Position numbers and translations under genes: made by a program
DNA from: Paenibacillus andongensis
GTDB lineage: Bacteria > Bacillota > Bacilli > Paenibacillales > NBRC-103111
DNA length: 64,000 nucleotides
NCBI RefSeq assembly: GCF_025369935.1
Contig: NZ_CP104467.1
Location: forward strand, 5,649,001-5,713,000
Direction of reading: 5' to 3'
Part shown: piece by piece, positions 59,835 to 64,000 of the stretch
How positions within the stretch are numbered: the stretch's first letter is position 1
How the letters are laid out: each line of letters begins with the position of its first letter
Notes under the pieces: generated by a model
The model's database searches: none
Seen by the model: the letters and a program-made list of their open reading frames with translations, nothing else
Told to the model about the DNA's origin: nothing

Positions 59835-60644
59835 TTATAAAATATTATGCACCTGCCAAACGACTGGCGTTATAGAAATCTGCTCTCTCAGCCAATTCTG
59901 TGCAATTTTCTTAAATAATTCGGGCTCACCGCTGCAAAAAAAATGATGGATTGGCAGCTGCCCCGATGATGCCAGTATGTCACGGTGATAAAGGATCGTG
60001 CTGATCTCTCTTGCCGTCTCGTCTGCCGATGAAATCAAGGTCACATCCGGTCCCATGACGCGAGAAATGGCTTCCACTAGGAAGGGGTAATGGGTGCAGC
60101 CTAGGATTAAACAATCTATCGGCTTACCGACTAGCTGTCTGAGCGATTGCTCGACAATCGCGTTAGCACTATCCGCACCAAAAAGCCCTTTCTCTACAAA
60201 CGGTGCTAACAGCGGGCAAGCTTCGCTATACACTTGAATGTTCGGGGAAATTAACCTTAACGCATATTCATAGGCATTGCTGCGAATCGTTCCTTCCGTA
60301 CCGATAACTCCGATAACACCGCTTCGCGTAGTTTTAATCGCGGCTCTCGCTCCAGGCAAAATAACGCCTATCACAGGAATGGATACCCGTTCACGAATAT
60401 CTTCAATGGCCACTGCTGTTGCTGTATTACAAGCGATAACGATCATTTTAGGATTAAATTGAATTAAGTACTCGACGATTTGCCGAGTGAAAGTTCTTAC
60501 CTCTCCAGCAGATCGGGGACCATACGGACTTCGAGCCGTATCTCCGAAATAAATCACTTTTTCCTGCGGAAGCTGTCTCATGAGTTCTTTTACTACAGTT
60601 AATCCTCCGACTCCGGAGTCCAGTACGGCTATCGCTTGCTGCAC
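59835..60644 (-). CDS. murI: Glutamate racemase
   Basis: A racemase of about 269 residues that makes D-glutamate for peptidoglycan. The two catalytic cysteines are in VIACNTATA and LILGCTHYPF; the start block IAVLDSGVGGLTVVKEL and YFGDTARSPYG are typical. The ORF begins further upstream at 60686, but no ribosome site is found there. A GTG at 60644 (MQQAIAVLDS in effect) or ATG 60656 gives the usual length, with AAAGG upstream. Cell-wall function fits the M14 peptidase downstream. Confidence 0.95.
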   Translation of the reverse strand: MQQAIAVLDSGVGGLTVVKELMRQLPQEKVIYFGDTARSPYGPRSAGEVRTFTRQIVEYLIQFNPKMIVIACNTATAVAIEDIRERVSIPVIGVILPGARAAIKTTRSGVIGVIGTEGTIRSNAYEYALRLISPNIQVYSEACPLLAPFVEKGLFGADSANAIVEQSLRQLVGKPIDCLILGCTHYPFLVEAISRVMGPDVTLISSADETAREISTILYHRDILASSGQLPIHHFFCSGEPELFKKIAQNWLREQISITPVVWQVHNIL

Positions 60645-60761
60645 ACCTATCCGCATCCTTTGCCGGTTAATGAAATACGTAACCACATGGATAGGATATG
60701 AGCGTCCAAGCTGAAAGGTACCTAGGTGAACGTATCAGATTTCTGGTCAGACAGGCACTAT

Positions 60762-61742
60762 TTAGGAATGCAGTTCACTCACAATTCCGAATTCATAGCC
60801 TTTCTTCTTGATCTCTTTACAGATACGAGACAGCGCCTGCATATTTTCTAAAGATCCCTGATGCATCAATATCACATTGCCATCATGCAAATTATTCATA
60901 ATATCATTGTATGGATCTTCCGCCCCGTTGGCTCTCGGTTCCCAATCCTTCATAGCTGTAGACCAGAACACAGAGGTATATCCCATACTGGATACTAAGT
61001 TCAAATTATGCAGATTGTAATGCCCAAAAGGAAAGCGGAAATATTTCTCGACTTCTTTCCCTGTGAGTTTTTTATATAAAGCTTCGAAATCTGTAATTTC
61101 TTTGCGAATCTGATCATCGGTCATGTCATTAAAATCGTTGTGTGTCATCGTATGATTGGCAACGAAATGACCATCAGCGACAACCTTTTTTAAATACTCC
61201 GGATTTTTCTTAATGTTATTGCCCGAAATAAAGAAATTCGCTTTCACATCGTTTTCTTTCAGAGATTTTAGCATGAGATCGACTTCGATCAAGGGACCTC
61301 CAGCATCGATCGTTAAATAAACCTTTTTACCGGTTCCAACCCAAACCGCTTTCTGGTCCGCTGTGAAGGATTTTGTTTCTTTTGGAAAATCAGGAACTTG
61401 CCCTGTTTTCTTTTTCATGTAGTACCAGGAATAAGGAACGTGATCGCCAGTCACTGACTTGGTTTTGGAAAAGTTGCCTACTACTGCAGGCTTTGGAGTT
61501 GCGGTAGGCTCTGGAGCCGATGTTGGCTTCGGTGTCGCACTGGAAGCAGGTGTGGATTGAGGAGTAGGTATGGGTTTAACTGTTGATTTAGGAGTTGGAG
61601 TCGCCGCTGGACTTGCTGTTGCTTGTGGCTCAGCTTTTTGGGCTTGACTCAAGTCTGGGGAGAGCAGGCTTTTGTCTGCACAACCAATCAATGATGCGCT
61701 TAGAACGATCAGTAGTGCAGCACTTTTGGAAATTGACGTCAT
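60762..61742 (-). CDS. Polysaccharide deacetylase lipoprotein (PdaA-like), altered metal site
   Basis: A 326-residue exported protein. A lipoprotein signal (LLIVLSASLIGCADK, lipobox L-I-G-C near residue 21) is followed by a Pro/Thr/Ala-rich linker of about 70 residues and then a NodB-type domain similar to PdaA. Motif 1 reads YLTIDAGGP instead of TFDDG or TFDNG, so one metal-binding Asp/Asn is replaced by Ala. Motif 2 (NHTMTHNDF) and the RFPFGHYN block are present. It probably acts on peptidoglycan or another glycan, though activity is uncertain. Confidence 0.88.
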   Translation of the reverse strand: MTSISKSAALLIVLSASLIGCADKSLLSPDLSQAQKAEPQATASPAATPTPKSTVKPIPTPQSTPASSATPKPTSAPEPTATPKPAVVGNFSKTKSVTGDHVPYSWYYMKKKTGQVPDFPKETKSFTADQKAVWVGTGKKVYLTIDAGGPLIEVDLMLKSLKENDVKANFFISGNNIKKNPEYLKKVVADGHFVANHTMTHNDFNDMTDDQIRKEITDFEALYKKLTGKEVEKYFRFPFGHYNLHNLNLVSSMGYTSVFWSTAMKDWEPRANGAEDPYNDIMNNLHDGNVILMHQGSLENMQALSRICKEIKKKGYEFGIVSELHS

Positions 61743-61828
61743 TGTAGCACCTCGTTTTGGAATGAATACTCATGTATTCATTTCGACAGCGCTAGACAAA
61801 TTCCCTGCCTATTTCAGGTAAAAGTTGT

Positions 61829-62248
61829 TTATTTCGTAGCTCGATACGTCATAAATTGAAGAATCGTGATGAGGATAAAAGCTGTTCCGGCAAGCATAGG
61901 AATCGTGATGAAGCCTAGCCAATTCAAGTAATCAACATCGCATGGAATAGGGCCGCAGCCTGTTGCTGATTCGTGAAACACACCTGATTGCAGCAGTACA
62001 TGGTAGACGGAAATACAAGCTCCCCAGATCGTCAGCGGCAGCACATAGATGGTTAATTTGTAGTCTCTGCGCACGGCTGCAATCCCTAATAGAATAACTA
62101 ATGGGTACATAAGAATGCGTTGGTACCAACATAATTTACAAGGAATAAAGTTCATAATCTCTGAGAAATACAGGCTTCCCAACGTGGCAATTAAGGCTAG
62201 AAGCCATGATAGGTGCATGCCATTATCTCGTAACCATTTGTTTGACAT
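61829..62248 (-). CDS. Disulfide oxidoreductase, DsbB/BdbC family
   Basis: A 139-residue membrane protein with four helices. The quinone-linked Cys pair lies in PCKLCWYQRILMYP, the second pair in GCGPIPCDVDYL on the outer face. It reoxidises a DsbA/BdbD-like partner during disulfide formation in exported proteins; no partner gene is nearby. The ATG at 62248 has GGAGGA nine bases upstream. It is transcribed alone. Confidence 0.94.
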   Translation of the reverse strand: MSNKWLRDNGMHLSWLLALIATLGSLYFSEIMNFIPCKLCWYQRILMYPLVILLGIAAVRRDYKLTIYVLPLTIWGACISVYHVLLQSGVFHESATGCGPIPCDVDYLNWLGFITIPMLAGTAFILITILQFMTYRATK

Positions 62249-62317
62249 CAATACTCGTCCTCCCCTTCCTCCTTATTATAAAAAAATTGCCAAAGGAAGT
62301 CTAACAAGAACGAAAAA

Positions 62318-62351
62318 TGACCAAGCAGGCATCAACATGCCTACTTGGTCA
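62318..62351 (-). terminator. Intrinsic terminator
   Basis: TGACCAAGCAGGCA / TGCCTACTTGGTCA with one mismatch; followed on the minus strand by TTTTTCG. Ends the glucose dehydrogenase transcript. Confidence 0.88.
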
Positions 62352-62357
62352 CTTCCG

Positions 62358-63521
62358 TTAAACGGAGAAGCTATACACCACTTCATTCGTTTGTTTCACG
62401 AGATCATCCCACTGTTCCACGGGAACAATATCCACAACGGCTTTGATCGGTATGCTGTTAAAATCCAGCTTTGGCACGTCTTCCAAAGTCATCCGATTCG
62501 TAACCAAGCGGTCGAGCCAGCCCGGAAACTGCTTCTCCATTTGCTGTAAGCGGTAAATGGCGGTCTCGAAATCTTTGCGCGAAGCATTGACCGAGCCGAT
62601 CACGCACTTATTCTCCAGCACCATGCTCTGGTTGAGCATGTCGGACGAAATCTCCAGCTTACGATCCGCTGGTGTAACACCCAGCAGCGCCAAGACTCCG
62701 TTTGGCGCTAGAACAGACATGGCCTCGAAGGCAAGCGGGCTGTAGCCCGTGCATTCGAGAATCAGATCTATCGGCTTGCCGAGACCCTCGGCATAAGCCG
62801 TCATCGTCGCCGCGCTGCCGCCGTCAGCGACAGCCTCCTTAAACACACCTCCGCTGTCCTTCACAAGCTGCGCTTGTAAACTGTCCTGCGGAGATTTGGA
62901 CCAGACATAGGCTTCCAGCCCCAGCAGGCGGCATGTCATTGCAGCGAGCAAACCAAGCGGTCCAGACCCGAGTATAAGCGCAGTTCTCGGCTCCCAGATC
63001 AAGCGCTGCTGGACCCGCAGCACTTGGTCCCAAACCTTCTCAACGATGCTCTGCGGCTCGACTAGCACCCCATGCTTCAGCAGTTCCTTCGGCACCTGAA
63101 CCAAATAGCGACCTTCCTCTTTGTAATACTCGGAGAGGAAGCCGTGAGCCCCTTTAATGCCCCGTTCGACAAACTCACCGGTCTGACAAAAATCCGAATG
63201 ACCATTGCGGCAATTGACGCAGCTTTGATTTCTGCAAGGCCGTCTTACAATGGCGGTTACGAGATCACCAGGTTGGAATCCACTATCCGCCCCAACCTCA
63301 GTCACAACCCCTAGTGACTCATGTCCTGTGGTCAAATCGTCTTCATCTTCGGGAGGAACGCCGTATTTCTCCTGCAGAATTTCCTTGTCCGTGCCGTCGA
63401 GACCAACCGCTAGCACTTTTACAATGACTTCTTGAGGCCCTGTAATTACGGGGTCCTTCACATTTTCAAGCTGAATAGTCGGATTCCCCTGTCGAAGCTG
63501 CTTGACGCGAATTGCCTTCAT
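62358..63521 (-). CDS. Glucose 1-dehydrogenase (zinc MDR, archaeal type)
   Basis: A 387-residue MDR enzyme that oxidises glucose or related aldoses with NAD(P)+. The N-terminal catalytic half has LDGTDKEILQ, TGHESLGVVTEVG and the structural-zinc loop CRNQSCVNCRNGHSDFC, followed by RGIKGAHGFLSEYY, all typical of archaeal-type glucose dehydrogenases. The Rossmann motif is LILGSGPLGLLAA. GGAGAGGAAGTC precedes the ATG at 63521. It lies 18 bases after the glucoamylase gene on the same strand, so starch-derived glucose may be its substrate. The 62560-63050 stretch is GC-rich. Confidence 0.92.
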   Translation of the reverse strand: MKAIRVKQLRQGNPTIQLENVKDPVITGPQEVIVKVLAVGLDGTDKEILQEKYGVPPEDEDDLTTGHESLGVVTEVGADSGFQPGDLVTAIVRRPCRNQSCVNCRNGHSDFCQTGEFVERGIKGAHGFLSEYYKEEGRYLVQVPKELLKHGVLVEPQSIVEKVWDQVLRVQQRLIWEPRTALILGSGPLGLLAAMTCRLLGLEAYVWSKSPQDSLQAQLVKDSGGVFKEAVADGGSAATMTAYAEGLGKPIDLILECTGYSPLAFEAMSVLAPNGVLALLGVTPADRKLEISSDMLNQSMVLENKCVIGSVNASRKDFETAIYRLQQMEKQFPGWLDRLVTNRMTLEDVPKLDFNSIPIKAVVDIVPVEQWDDLVKQTNEVVYSFSV

Positions 63522-63539
63522 GACTTCCTCTCCTTCCAA

Positions 63540-64000
63540 CTAATGAACGACGGGCTCCAGTACTTTGTCCTCACTCGCATCAACCGCTTGCTTCGTTCCC
63601 TTCGAGGTTAATAGCTTTAATTTCGACAAATATTCTTGCGTTACCTTAATAAAAGAAGCATGTGACCATGTTAATGGTGAAACGGACATAGGTTCTCCTG
63701 TGAAAGGATGCACTTGCTCAGCCATCGTTCCTGAAGGCGCAGCATGTAGAATAGCCCAACGCATCAATTTCTCCGCTTCCAACAAGTCCTGAACGGTTTT
63801 GGCAGACGCCACCAGCCATTCTGCGTACCAAAGGGTACATATAAACCAAGGATTGCCCGGTACTTTAGCGACATCATTGGTGACTTGATGATAATAGTCG
63901 TTCTCATAGCGGGCGATACCGCCGATATCTGTTTGTACCCATAATTTCTCTTTCAGAATCTTCATTGTTGCCACAATCCTCGGATCTTCAAGCTCAAACA
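63540..64000 (-). CDS. Glycoside hydrolase family 15 (glucoamylase-like), C-terminal fragment
   Basis: The frame is open to the right edge, so only the last roughly 153 codons are in view. ELEDPRIVATMKILKEKLWV, GGIARYENDYYH and NPWFICTLWYAEW are characteristic of the (alpha/alpha)6 barrel of GH15 enzymes, which release glucose from alpha-glucans or trehalose; the last active-site Glu-type region lies near PFTGEPMSVSPLTWSHASFI. It is the first visible gene of a minus-strand pair with glucose dehydrogenase. Start and N-terminal domain lie outside the window. Confidence 0.92.
   Translation of the reverse strand, partial: FELEDPRIVATMKILKEKLWVQTDIGGIARYENDYYHQVTNDVAKVPGNPWFICTLWYAEWLVASAKTVQDLLEAEKLMRWAILHAAPSGTMAEQVHPFTGEPMSVSPLTWSHASFIKVTQEYLSKLKLLTSKGTKQAVDASEDKVLEPVVH

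Overview
The window looks like chromosomal DNA of a spore-forming, low-to-mid-GC Firmicute, most likely Paenibacillus or a close relative. This rests on gene content and style: strong GGAGG ribosome binding sites, frequent TTG/GTG starts, intrinsic terminators after most genes, T-box, yybP-ykoY, ZTP and c-di-GMP-I leaders, a YtpB-type C35 terpene cyclase, a DUF1450 protein and copper-amine-oxidase-like stalk domains. I see no rRNA, tRNA, CRISPR array, intact insertion sequence or prophage. About 65 protein genes are called, including two cut by the window edges (a YitT-family C-terminus at the left and a GH15 glucoamylase C-terminus at the right).

Layout. 1-9.3 kb: housekeeping genes (tatA, an MFS carrier, a putative glycosidase, a D-2-hydroxyacid dehydrogenase, a T-box controlled and sequence-divergent seryl-tRNA synthetase, pfkA) and a three-gene block with a YtpB homologue. 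9.4-15.9 kb: an export block with a MATE/MOP-type carrier, an MFS carrier, a MacAB/YknXYZ-like ABC transporter (ATPase, FtsX-like permease, HlyD-like adaptor) and a nitroreductase. 16.1-22.2 kb: a catabolic operon with metallo-amidohydrolase, PLP ammonia-lyase (DgaE-like), KDPG-type aldolase (DgaF-like), KDG-type kinase, GntR regulator and a GntP permease carrying a frameshift. It is preceded by two identical palindromic operators and a cre-like site. I infer import, deacetylation and breakdown of an amino-sugar acid such as N-acetyl-glucosaminate. 22.4-30 kb: cold-shock protein, methyltransferase, a Mn-riboswitch controlled TerC exporter with an AbrB-like tail, oligoendopeptidase F, LapA, DUF92 and a GAF/HD-GYP protein.

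30-41.5 kb: a TetR-linked redox cluster (quinone-reductase-like, old yellow enzyme, SDR, TetR) with three copies of an operator-like palindrome; then FAH, CapA and phosphoesterase genes, an O-methyltransferase, a THUMP-type RNA methyltransferase and an AT-rich GNAT/MarR pair. 41.5-50.9 kb: VOC, DHH phosphoesterase, a c-di-GMP-I riboswitch in front of an unknown 101-residue protein, an MFS carrier, about 1 kb of gene-free repeat-rich DNA, a Cys/Ser/Gly-tailed protein with a 9-bp minisatellite in its 3' UTR, a TIGR01777 SDR, a secreted phytase-like esterase, glutathione peroxidase, DUF1450 and a cysteine-free HesB-like protein. 51-64 kb: HxlR, methionine aminopeptidase, AI-2E family permease, an AraC/FAD-oxidoreductase pair, ZTP-riboswitch controlled folD, small unknown genes, an M14 peptidase, murI, a PdaA-like deacetylase lacking a metal-binding Asp, a DsbB-type protein, glucose dehydrogenase and the glucoamylase fragment.

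The most interesting items are the c-di-GMP riboswitch with an uncharacterised target, the amino-sugar-acid operon, the three repeated TetR-type operators, the divergent SerRS, the TerC-AbrB-like fusion and the repeat-rich gene-free stretches.
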